Source: Planctomycetota bacterium | Lineage (GTDB): Bacteria > Planctomycetota > UBA1135 | Reading direction: 5' to 3' | DNA: 64,000 nt | Assembly: GCA_004295085.1 (NCBI GenBank) | Contig: SHNF01000009.1 | Span: 620,001-684,000 of the forward strand | Shown: positions 1 to 6,763 of the stretch, in pieces | Layout: each line of letters opens with the position of its first letter | How positions within the stretch are numbered: position 1 is the first letter of the stretch | The notes under the pieces: generated by a model | Database searches by the model: none | Seen by the model: only the letters and a program-made list of their open reading frames with translations | Told to the model about the DNA's origin: nothing | Position numbers and translations under genes: made by a program

Positions 1-205
1 GAGCAGGATGCCGTCATGACGAGACACACGGCAGGCAATGCGGCAAAGCGCTGGGGCTTCATGGTTGCGATGGGCTAGGGAATCGGCGCATGCGCCGCCT
101 TCCAGCGACGCCTCCCTGGCACTTACGCCATGCTCCACCGCGGGAGGCCGGAAAAACCTCAGGTATACAAGGTGCCGGCCACGCCGCCGCGGCGTAGGAG
201 TCCGC
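1..205. other. Non-coding or unassigned left edge
   Basis: I see no convincing gene here. All reading frames give arginine/proline-rich translations typical of shadow frames in GC-rich DNA. Two short elements recur elsewhere in the window. CCGGAAAAACC at 148-158 matches the core of the divergent promoter region near 11.56 kb, and GGCGTAGGAG at 191-200 matches GGCGTAGGAA at 11587-11596 and at 2034-2043. The second element also overlaps a plausible ribosome binding site (TAGGAG) for the small frame starting at 206. Confidence 0.4.
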
Positions 206-430
206 ATGGGAAGCGACCAATCCCGCGACCCCCGGCGGCCGCGACCGGAGACGCCTCCGAGTCCGCGACGTGAGGACGCGGATCCGGATCACAGGCAGGG
301 AGTGGAGCGCCGCCGCGTGCATCGCGAGAGTGAGCCGGGGCTGCCGCATTTCGTGCAGGAACCGCGCGCTCTCCCTGCGCGGCCGGATGCGCCTCAAGAG
401 GAGCGCTCCGTGCGCGCGCCCGAGACTTAA
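206..430 (+). CDS. Possible small disordered protein
   Basis: This 74-residue frame starts with ATG five bases after GTAGGAG, a good Shine-Dalgarno match. The translation is rich in Pro, Arg, Glu and Asp with almost no hydrophobic core, so it would be intrinsically disordered. I do not recognise a family. It resembles the charged C-terminal half of the next gene (494-781) in composition, and the GGCGTAGGAG element in front of it recurs near other small genes here. Frames of this composition arise by chance in such GC-rich DNA, so this is a tentative gene only. Confidence 0.3.
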   Translation: MGSDQSRDPRRPRPETPPSPRREDADPDHRQGVERRRVHRESEPGLPHFVQEPRALPARPDAPQEERSVRAPET

Positions 431-493
431 CAACGGCACACGATGCATCAGGCGAGTCCCGGTGCATCCCTACTAGGAAGTGAAGGAGAAATC

Positions 494-781
494 ATGACGC
501 AGCAACGACCTGACGATCGTGGCCAGCAGCAAGGCGGCCAGCACGGCCAGCAGCAAGGAGGCCAGCAAGGAGGCCAGCAAGGTGGCCAGCAGGGCCAGCG
601 CCCGCAGCAACCGAGGCGCGAGGAGAACGCGCCCACGAATCCGGGACGCGGCAGCCAGCCGGAGCAGCGCACCGGGAAGCAGCCGTCCGACCAGGAGTCG
701 GAGGAGCAACGCCGGCGGCGCGAACAGGAGAAAACCGAAGAAGGTGGCGAGGCGGGGCACCCCCGTCGCGCGGGCGAGTGA
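494..781 (+). CDS. Small Gln/Gly-repeat, charge-rich hydrophilic protein
   Basis: This predicts a 95-residue protein. The ATG at 494 follows GGAGAA with normal spacing, and the upstream in-frame start lacks such a site. Residues 10-37 are a glutamine/glycine tract built from GGQQ-like units. The rest is a highly charged Arg/Glu/Gln stretch ending in acidic and basic blocks. There is no signal peptide or membrane segment. The composition is that of hydrophilic, disordered stress proteins of the KGG/hydrophilin type, but no signature motif is present, so that is inference. It ends 10 bp before the next gene, with the same orientation, so co-transcription is likely. Confidence 0.6.
   Translation: MTQQRPDDRGQQQGGQHGQQQGGQQGGQQGGQQGQRPQQPRREENAPTNPGRGSQPEQRTGKQPSDQESEEQRRRREQEKTEEGGEAGHPRRAGE
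522..599 (+). repeat. Imperfect 12-bp tandem repeat inside coding sequence
   Basis: Units of the type GGCCAGCAAGGA, with variants ending GCGG or GGTG, follow each other here. They encode the Gly-Gln-Gln repeats of the small protein at 494-781. The repeat is prone to slippage, so copy number may vary between strains. Confidence 0.75.
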
Positions 782-791
782 GCGAAGAGCC

Positions 792-1682
792 ATGGGACAG
801 AGCGACGACCGCCGGCGCGCCTGCGCCGGCGGCGTCGTCATGGACGGCCGTATCCTGCGCGAAATGGCGGCCGGCCCCCGCGGTCGGCGCGTAGGTCTGG
901 GCATGCACGACAGCCTGCGACAGCAGGAGCGGGAGCGGCCGAAACCGGTGGAAGTGCCGCAGCCGCGGCCGAGCCCGATTCCGCCGCCCATTCCGAACCC
1001 GGTGCCGCGGCCGGAGCCGAACCCGGCTCCGGGCGCGGAGCCGAGCGAGGTGCCGCACCCGGCTCCCAGCCCGACTCCCGGCCCTGCGCCAAGTCCGCCG
1101 CCCGGATCCACGCGCCGAGTCGCCGCGCTGTTTCCGCTCGCCGTGCTGGCGCTGTCGGCGGCCTGCCAGCAGCCGCAGCGCGCTGCGCTCATCTCCGCGG
1201 ACGGCGTGCTGATCGAGATGCCGCTGGTGCGCCAGGACGAACTGTACGAGTGCGGCTTCGCCTCAGTGGCGGCACTGTGCGCGTACTACCAGGTGCCGAT
1301 CCCGGAACAGCGCCGCGACGAGCTGCTGCGCATGGCGGAGGAACGCAAGGGCCTCAGCGGCGCCGAGCTGCGCGCGGAGCTGGAGACGCTGGGCATGGAC
1401 GTCTTCATCTTCCAGGGAACCCTGGACCGCGCGCCCACCGGCCTGTACGCGCACGTGGACAGCGGCCGGCCAGTGCTCGTCATGACCTCGCGCGACGGCG
1501 AGAGCTTCCACTACTGCCTGTTCAACGGCTACGACGAGACGCTCGGCAACGTGTTCCTCCTGGACCCTCAGCAGGGTCTGGTCGTCCTGCCGGCAGCGGC
1601 GTTCGACCATCAATGGGGCCGCGCGCAGCGCTTTGCGCTGCTGTGTGCGCCCGCCACCGAATCCAAGGAGATTGAATCATGA
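792..1682 (+). CDS. C39-like cysteine peptidase domain protein (PA2778-like)
   Basis: This predicts 296 residues if translation starts at the ATG at 792. The C-terminal half looks like a papain-fold C39 peptidase: ECGFASVAAL with Cys154, FHYCLFNGYD with His240 and LLDP with Asp258 form a plausible catalytic triad. The N-terminal third is odd: residues about 43-100 are a proline-rich repeat (PxP, PEPNPAP), followed by a hydrophobic stretch ending in a lipobox-like LSAAC (Cys125). Either the protein is anchored by that segment with a cytoplasmic proline arm, or the true start is later and it is a lipoprotein. The stop overlaps the start of the next gene (ATGA), so the two are translationally coupled. 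This pairing recalls the PA2778/PA2779 gene pair; family membership is inferred from motif and order. Confidence 0.65.
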   Translation: MGQSDDRRRACAGGVVMDGRILREMAAGPRGRRVGLGMHDSLRQQERERPKPVEVPQPRPSPIPPPIPNPVPRPEPNPAPGAEPSEVPHPAPSPTPGPAPSPPPGSTRRVAALFPLAVLALSAACQQPQRAALISADGVLIEMPLVRQDELYECGFASVAALCAYYQVPIPEQRRDELLRMAEERKGLSGAELRAELETLGMDVFIFQGTLDRAPTGLYAHVDSGRPVLVMTSRDGESFHYCLFNGYDETLGNVFLLDPQQGLVVLPAAAFDHQWGRAQRFALLCAPATESKEIES

Positions 1683-1990
1683 AATGGCTTTCCGTCTTGC
1701 TGATGGCGTGCGCCGCAGCCGCGGCCTCGGCCCAGGACCCCGGCGCGCCGCTGACTTCCGGCGAGCGCGCGGCCCTGGCCCGGGCCAGGCAGCCGGATCT
1801 CGAGGAGCTGCGCGCTGGAGCCGCCGGCGGCAGCGACGAGCTGCGCCCCGAGGAGCGCGCGGCGCTGCGCCGGGCACAGGCCGCTGCGCCGGACCTGGAG
1901 GAGATGCGCGCAGGCGAACTCTCGGATCATGAGATCACGATCATCGCCATCACGGCCGGCGCGGTCCTGCTGCTGGTCCTGCTGCTGTGA
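1679..1990 (+). CDS. Small exported protein with C-terminal membrane anchor (PA2779-like)
   Basis: This predicts 103 residues. A clear signal peptide (MKWLSVLLMACAAAAASAQ) is followed by two copies of a motif of about 30 residues: ERAALARARQPDLEELRAG and ERAALRRAQAAAPDLEEMRAG. The last 17 residues (ITIIAITAGAVLLLVLL) form a hydrophobic tail that could anchor the chain in the membrane. The ATG at 1679 overlaps the stop of the C39-like gene, implying a stoichiometric partner. PA2779-family proteins likewise are short, exported, end in a hydrophobic tail and sit next to a C39-like peptidase. Whether the repeat is a substrate or regulator of the peptidase is not shown by the sequence. Confidence 0.65.
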   Translation: MKWLSVLLMACAAAAASAQDPGAPLTSGERAALARARQPDLEELRAGAAGGSDELRPEERAALRRAQAAAPDLEEMRAGELSDHEITIIAITAGAVLLLVLLL

Positions 1991-2079
1991 GCGGGGCACG
2001 ATCAACAATGGGAGCCATGCACCGCGCGGCCGGCGTAGGAATGGGCAAGGGAGCCGCATCTCCCGCAGGAGAAGCCCAC

Positions 2080-2259
2080 ATGCACAACGATAACAATACG
2101 CCGCGCCGCGCGCGCCTCGGCCTCGGAGCGATGGCACTGGTGCTGGTCCTGATGGCCTGCACCAATCCCGATCGCAACGATCAGAGGATGGAGAACACCA
2201 AGGAATGGGGCAACGAGACCAAGGAAGAGGGCAAGACCCAGATGAATGAGCCGCGGTAA
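2080..2259 (+). CDS. Small lipoprotein, hydrophilic
   Basis: This predicts 59 residues. The start at 2080 is chosen because AGGAG lies nine bases upstream and the resulting N-terminus is a proper lipoprotein signal: RRARLGLGAMALVLVLMAC, with Cys29 as the predicted lipidated residue. The mature part is about 30 residues, Asn/Glu/Lys-rich, and probably disordered. No family is recognised. It follows the C39-like pair by 89 bp in the same direction and converges on the sigma-54 regulator. GGCGTAGGAA at 2034-2043 lies just upstream. Confidence 0.6.
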   Translation: MHNDNNTPRRARLGLGAMALVLVLMACTNPDRNDQRMENTKEWGNETKEEGKTQMNEPR

Positions 2260-2264
2260 GCGCT

Positions 2265-2276
2265 CCGGCGCGCCGG
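2265..2276. terminator. Possible hairpin between convergent genes
   Basis: CCGGCGCGCCGG is a perfect 12-bp palindrome lying in the 37-bp gap between two convergent genes. Flanking CTC and GAG extend it imperfectly. No T-tract follows in either direction, so it is at best a weak bidirectional transcription barrier. Confidence 0.3.
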
Positions 2277-2296
2277 GAGGAGGCGCGCCCGGGCTG

Positions 2297-3682
2297 TCAG
2301 GGCGCCATTTCCGGCTGTTCGGACCGGGGTTTTTCGTCCTGGATGTGGCCCTCCCGCTCGTAGGCGCGCAGCCGGTTGTACAGGGTCTTCAGGCTGATGC
2401 CGAGCATCGCCGCCGCCTTGCGCTTGTCGCCGCCCAGCTCGCGCAGGGTCGCGAGCGTGAAGGCGCGCTCGATCTCGCTCAGCGGAGTGCCCACCGAGAA
2501 GGCCAGGCGGATGCTGCCGGGGTCGTACAGCGACGCGGCGTGCTGCTGGTCCAGCAGCTCGCCCATCTCGATCAGGTCGGTCTCGGCCAGCACGTAGGCC
2601 GTCTCAACCACGCTGCGCAGCTCGCGCACGTTGCCCGGCCAGGAGTACGCTTCCAGCGCGGCCAGCGACGCGGCGCTGAAGCGCTTCGTTGTGCCCTCGC
2701 GCGTGTTGATGCGCCTGAGGAAGTACTCGGCCAGCAGGGCGACGTCGCCCTTGCGCTCGCGCAGCGGCGGAATGTCCAGCACGAAGACCTTGAGGCGGTA
2801 GAACAGGTCCTCGCGCAGCCGGCGCTCCTTCACGGCCTGGTCCGGGGAGCGGTTGGTCGCGGCCAGGATGCGCACGTCCACGGGCGTCTCCCGCTCGGCT
2901 CCCACGCGTACCACGCGCCGGGTTTCGATCACGCGCAGCAGCTTGGTCTGCTGCTCGAGCGACATCTCGGTGATCTCGTCCAGGAACAAGGTGCCGCCGC
3001 TGGCCTGCTCGAAGAGGCCGCGGCGGGTCTGCGTGGCGCCGGTGAAGCTGCCGCGCTCGTGCCCGAACAATTCGCTCTCCATCAGGCTGGAGGAGACGGC
3101 CGAGCAGTTTACGGCCACGAAAGGACCGCTGGCGCGCTTGCTCCAGGCGTGGATGGCCTGGGCGAAGCAGTCCTTGCCGGTCCCGCTTTCCCCGGTGATC
3201 AGGACGCGCAGGTCGGTCGGCGCGACGCGACGCGCCATGCTGAGCGCGCGCTCGAAGGGAGGCGAAGCGCCGATGATGCGGATTTCCCCGGGGCCGCGGA
3301 GTTGCGGCTTGCCACGGCGCTTGGCGTCCGCGCGCACGCCGCGGAAGATGGCCAGCAGCTCCTTCAGGTAGGCCACGTCGATGGGCTTGGCCAGGAAGTC
3401 GAAGGCTCCGCGGCGCAGCGCGCGCAGCACGGTTCCCACGCTCACCGACCCGGTGATGACCACCACCTCCATCTCCGGGGGGATCTCGTCGAAAAGGCTG
3501 AGGCCGTCGCCGTCCGGCAGCGAGATGTCCAGGAGCAGCAGGTCGTAGCGCTGCGCCTGCAGCAGCCTACGGGCCTGCGCGATGGTGGTGGCCGAAGTGA
3601 CCTCGAAGCCCTCTTCCTTGACCAGGGCGGTCAGCGCGGTCAGGGATTCGGGCTCGTCTTCGAGGATGAGCAGCTCGGGCAT
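2297..3682 (-). CDS. NtrC-family sigma-54-dependent response regulator
   Basis: This predicts 461 residues, the usual length for the family. The N-terminal receiver has Asp52 ([13 protein letters not shown]) and Lys99 (FLAKP). The AAA+ domain (about 135-375) carries Walker A GESGTGKD, the sigma-54 contact loop as GSFTGA instead of the usual GAFTGA, and LFLDEI. The C-terminus is a Fis-type helix-turn-helix ([19 protein letters not shown], about 420-440). It therefore activates sigma-54 promoters after phosphorylation. Its ATG lies inside the 3' end of the histidine-kinase-like gene (43-bp overlap), so that protein is the likely partner. The Ser variant in the GAFTGA loop occurs in some family members and need not abolish activity. 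Confidence 0.9.
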   Translation of the reverse strand: MPELLILEDEPESLTALTALVKEEGFEVTSATTIAQARRLLQAQRYDLLLLDISLPDGDGLSLFDEIPPEMEVVVITGSVSVGTVLRALRRGAFDFLAKPIDVAYLKELLAIFRGVRADAKRRGKPQLRGPGEIRIIGASPPFERALSMARRVAPTDLRVLITGESGTGKDCFAQAIHAWSKRASGPFVAVNCSAVSSSLMESELFGHERGSFTGATQTRRGLFEQASGGTLFLDEITEMSLEQQTKLLRVIETRRVVRVGAERETPVDVRILAATNRSPDQAVKERRLREDLFYRLKVFVLDIPPLRERKGDVALLAEYFLRRINTREGTTKRFSAASLAALEAYSWPGNVRELRSVVETAYVLAETDLIEMGELLDQQHAASLYDPGSIRLAFSVGTPLSEIERAFTLATLRELGGDKRKAAAMLGISLKTLYNRLRAYEREGHIQDEKPRSEQPEMAP

Positions 3683-4623
3683 TCAGGAGCGCCTGCGGCA
3701 GGCCCGGAGATCCGGGGCAAGGAGATGCGATACGGTCCGTCGGCGGAATCCCCGCATTCGAGCGTGGCATGGAAGTGCAGCGAGAGCCGGCGGGCAAGGT
3801 CTTCGGCGCACGCCGCGGCCGCGCGCGCTGCGCGCGTGGCGTCTGCGCGATCGCCCTCCGCGACCGCGGCGGCTGGGCCGGACGGCGCGCATGCAGCCAG
3901 CACGACGATCCGGTCGCGTTCCGCCAGCGCCTGCAGCTGGATGGATCCGGAGCGCGGCACCCCCCGCGCCAGCAGCAGCAGGCATTCGGCGACACACAGG
4001 CGGAACAAGCACGCGTCGCCGGCCAGCGTCAAGGGTTCCGGCGCCCGCGTGAGCCGGAGGACAAGACCCTGGTGAGCCAGGACCGGGCCGGCGAGCACTG
4101 CCGCGTCGCTCAGAGCGTCGCCGGCGTCGAAGCGTTCCGCGGAGGGCTGCGCCAGGTCGAGCTGCTGCTGCAGCTGGTGCAGGCCTTCGTCCAGGCGCGC
4201 CACGCCGGCGGCGATGGCGGCCAGGGACGACTCCGGAGCGGAGGCGCCCGGCCTTGCCGCGGCGGACTCGAGGCTGCGGCGCAGCAGCTCCAGGTTCAGG
4301 GCGATCGAGTTCAGCGGCGCGCGCAGATCGTGGATGCGGACGTGCAGGCAGCGCGCCAGGAGGCGGACCAGGGCCAGGGCGTCCGGGTCGGACTCCGGAG
4401 GCCCCGCGCCGGGCGCCAGCAGGGCCGACGGGCTCCGTGGATCCCAGCGCAGGCGCAACTGGTCCAGACTGGCGCAGTCGAACAGGCGCAAGGCGGCAGG
4501 GCTGGCCCACAGCAGGGTTCCGTCCTCGGCCTGGGTCAGCACGGCCAGGCCGGCGGCTTCAGCAAGCTGTTCGATTGCGGGCCTGGCGTGCGAGCCAGGC
4601 GGTGCGTGGGTGCGGGAATGCAT
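3640..4623 (-). CDS. Atypical histidine-kinase-like protein lacking a normal ATPase core
   Basis: This predicts 327 residues. Residues 15-60 look PAS-like (LAVLTQAEDGTLLWASPAALRLF). RIHDLRAPLNSIALNLELL places the phospho-acceptor His at residue 98. The C-terminal third aligns in position with an HATPase_c domain but shows no N box, DxGxG or GxGxG motif, only alanine-rich loops where these should be. It could be a phosphotransfer or scaffold protein, or a very divergent kinase. The last residues are read in a frame overlapping the downstream regulator, so the two are co-expressed and probably work together. The first ATG (4623) is kept. The 179-bp gap to the divergent CHASE3 kinase must hold promoters for both, but none is clear. 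Confidence 0.7.
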   Translation of the reverse strand: MHSRTHAPPGSHARPAIEQLAEAAGLAVLTQAEDGTLLWASPAALRLFDCASLDQLRLRWDPRSPSALLAPGAGPPESDPDALALVRLLARCLHVRIHDLRAPLNSIALNLELLRRSLESAAARPGASAPESSLAAIAAGVARLDEGLHQLQQQLDLAQPSAERFDAGDALSDAAVLAGPVLAHQGLVLRLTRAPEPLTLAGDACLFRLCVAECLLLLARGVPRSGSIQLQALAERDRIVVLAACAPSGPAAAVAEGDRADATRAARAAAACAEDLARRLSLHFHATLECGDSADGPYRISLPRISGPAAGAPECPSCSSSKTSPNP

Positions 4624-4802
4624 GCCGGGGGAGGCAGGTCGGAATGCGGCACAATCGTAGCGGGGCCTGCAAGGGCGGCGCGCCCCGCGGCCTCAGGCGC
4701 CCGCACGGAGCGGCTAGCATGAGTGCGCAGGGCGGGATAGGCGCTTCCCCCTCATGGTCCGAGGTCAGGCGCTCTTGCCAGCCGGGATCACAGGCATAGC
4801 GG

Positions 4803-6335
4803 ATGGGAAGCAACCTGAAGGTCTTCACGAAGGGGCTGATCCTGATCGCCATCCCGCTGCTGTTTCAGCTCGGGTTCCTCGCGCTGTTCCTCCAGGTGCG
4901 CCAGCAGGACGTGGCCGCGCACGAGGCCTCCGCGCGCTCCGAACGGGTCAACGCCGAGGCCGAGAACACGTTCCGGATCCTGGTCGAGGCCCAGAACGGC
5001 CAGCGCGGCTACGTCATCACGGGGGACACCGCTTTCACCCGCCCGCACGCCTACGCCCGCGAGATGCTGCCCAAGCAGCTCGAGATCCTGCGCGGCCTGG
5101 TCAGCGATCCGCAGCAGCAGAGCAGTCTCGAGAGGATCGCCGAGCACGGCCAAGAGCTCCTGGAGTTCCTGGGGACTTACAGAGCGCGCGTGCGCGGCGA
5201 GGAGCGGCCGATGGACGCCGCGCTGATCCGGAACGGCCAGGAGCTCATGACCAGGCTGCGCGAGGAGGTCAACACCTTCCTGCAGCGCCAGGCCGAGATG
5301 GACGCCGGGCGGCGCGCCGGACTGCGCGTGTCCCGGCAGAAGCAGGACTGGATGCTGGCCATCGGGATCGGCCTGTCGGTGGTGCTGCTGCTGGGCGCGG
5401 CCGCCGTGTTCAGCCGCAGCATCAGCGCACGCCTGCGCGTCCTGGCCGAGAACGCCCAGCGCCTGGCGGAAGAGCGCGAGCTGCCGCCGCCGGTCGGCGG
5501 GCGGGACGAGATCGGACGCGTGGACGAGGCCTTCCACGCGACGGCGGACGTGCTGCGGCGGCGCAGCGCGGCGCTCGTCGCCTCCAACCGCGAGCTGCAG
5601 GACTTCGCCGCGATCGCCTCGCACGACCTGCAGGAGCCCCTGCGCAAGGTCGAGGCCTTCGGCGAGCGGCTGCAGTCGCGCTGCGGCGCGGCGCTGGGCG
5701 AGCCGGGGCGCGACTACCTGGAGCGCATGCTCGCGTCCGCGGCGCGCATGCGTGCGTTGATCCACGACCTCCTGGAGTTCTCGCGCGTGACCACGCGCGG
5801 GCAGGGCTTCACGCGCGTGGACCTGGCCCAGGTCGCGCACGCGGTGGTCTCGGACCTGGAGGCGCGCATCCAGCAGGTCGGCGGGAACGTGGAGCTCGGC
5901 CCGCTGCCCGTCATCGACGCCGACGGGCTGCAGATGCGCCAGCTGCTGCAGAACCTCATCTCCAACGGCCTCAAGTTCCACCAGCCCGGAGCGCCGCCCA
6001 TGGTGCGCGTGGAAGGCGAGATCGTGCGCGGCTCGCCGGGAAGGCCCGGAGTCCCGGCCGTGTGCCGCATCCGCGTGCAGGACCACGGCATCGGCTTCGA
6101 GGAGGTCTATCTCGACCGGATTTTCGAGCCGTTCCAGCGCCTCCACGGCCGCCACGAGTACGAGGGCACCGGCATCGGCCTGGCCATCTGCCGTAAGATC
6201 GTGCACAGGCACAACGGCCACATCACCGCCCGCAGCACGCCCGGGCAGGGAGCGACGTTCGTCGTGACCCTGCCGGTCGCGCACACCGAGGGAGCCGATC
6301 CATGGACAAGTACGGAAGACCGATCACCATCCTGA
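4803..6335 (+). CDS. CHASE3-HAMP sensor histidine kinase
   Basis: This predicts 510 residues. A transmembrane helix (about 10-31) is followed by an extracytoplasmic CHASE3-type domain (FRILVEAQNGQRGYVITGD, about 57-75 onward), a second helix (about 184-204) and a HAMP-like linker. The kinase core has His274 (IASHDLQEPLRKV), N box NLISNGLKF (Asn388), DHGIGF (427-432) and GTGIGL (455-460), all intact. SHDLQEPL is typical of kinases that pair with Rcp1-like single-domain regulators, and such a regulator gene starts inside its 3' end (34-bp overlap). A hybrid kinase follows, so this is the head of a three-gene signalling operon. The signal sensed is unknown. Confidence 0.92.
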   Translation: MGSNLKVFTKGLILIAIPLLFQLGFLALFLQVRQQDVAAHEASARSERVNAEAENTFRILVEAQNGQRGYVITGDTAFTRPHAYAREMLPKQLEILRGLVSDPQQQSSLERIAEHGQELLEFLGTYRARVRGEERPMDAALIRNGQELMTRLREEVNTFLQRQAEMDAGRRAGLRVSRQKQDWMLAIGIGLSVVLLLGAAAVFSRSISARLRVLAENAQRLAEERELPPPVGGRDEIGRVDEAFHATADVLRRRSAALVASNRELQDFAAIASHDLQEPLRKVEAFGERLQSRCGAALGEPGRDYLERMLASAARMRALIHDLLEFSRVTTRGQGFTRVDLAQVAHAVVSDLEARIQQVGGNVELGPLPVIDADGLQMRQLLQNLISNGLKFHQPGAPPMVRVEGEIVRGSPGRPGVPAVCRIRVQDHGIGFEEVYLDRIFEPFQRLHGRHEYEGTGIGLAICRKIVHRHNGHITARSTPGQGATFVVTLPVAHTEGADPWTSTEDRSPS

Positions 6336-6763
6336 TGGCGGATGACGACGCGGACGACCGCTTGCTGGCCAAGGAGGCGTTCGCGGAGAGCTAGGTGGCG
6401 GAGGACCTGCGCTTCGTGGAAAACGGCGTCGAGCTGATGGACTACCTGCATCGCCGCGGCCGTTACAGCGATCCGCTGGACGCCCCCCGCCCCAGCGTCA
6501 TTTTCCTGGACCTGCGCATGCCCAAGCGGGACGGGCGCGAGGCGCTGGCCGACATCAAGGCCGATCCTGACCTCCGCCTCATCCGCGTCGTCGTCCTGAC
6601 CACGTCGCAGGCGCAAGAGGACATCCACGGCACGTACGCGCTGGGTGCGGCCTCCTACATCATCAAGCCGGCGCGGTACGAGTCCCTGGCCGACGTCGTC
6701 CGCACCCTGGCCCACTACTGGCTGGAGCTGGTCGAGCTGCCCTCCGTCGGAAATGGAAGCTGA
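6302..6763 (+). pseudogene. Rcp1-like response regulator interrupted by an amber codon
   Basis: Read from the ATG at 6302 this is a complete single-domain receiver: acidic pocket MADDDADDR, Asp in VIFLDLRMPKRDG, Thr in VLTTS and Lys in IIKPA, about 154 codons. Codon 31 is TAG (6392-6394), between FAES and VAEDLRFVENG, exactly where the alpha-1 helix ends. Both sides are otherwise flawless. A GTG directly follows the TAG and has GGAGAG six bases upstream of the stop's end, so reinitiation could give a 122-residue protein, but it would lack the first strand and the acidic residues that bind magnesium. It is translationally linked to the kinases on both sides (overlaps of 34 and 11 bp). Nonsense mutation, sequence error or readthrough are all possible. 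Confidence 0.75.

Noticed and set aside
522-599. Tandem repeat as a CRISPR or other non-coding array
   Set aside because: The units are 12 bp, contiguous, without spacers and in frame inside a gene with a good ribosome site.
2265-2276. CCGGCGCGCCGG as a regulator operator
   Set aside because: It lies between convergent genes, away from any start, and GC-only palindromes of this size are expected by chance in this DNA. It is listed only as a weak hairpin.
6392-6394. Amber codon as pyrrolysine or other recoding
   Set aside because: UAG ends several genes here normally, no downstream structure was evident, and homologues of this receiver type do not need an unusual residue at the end of helix 1.
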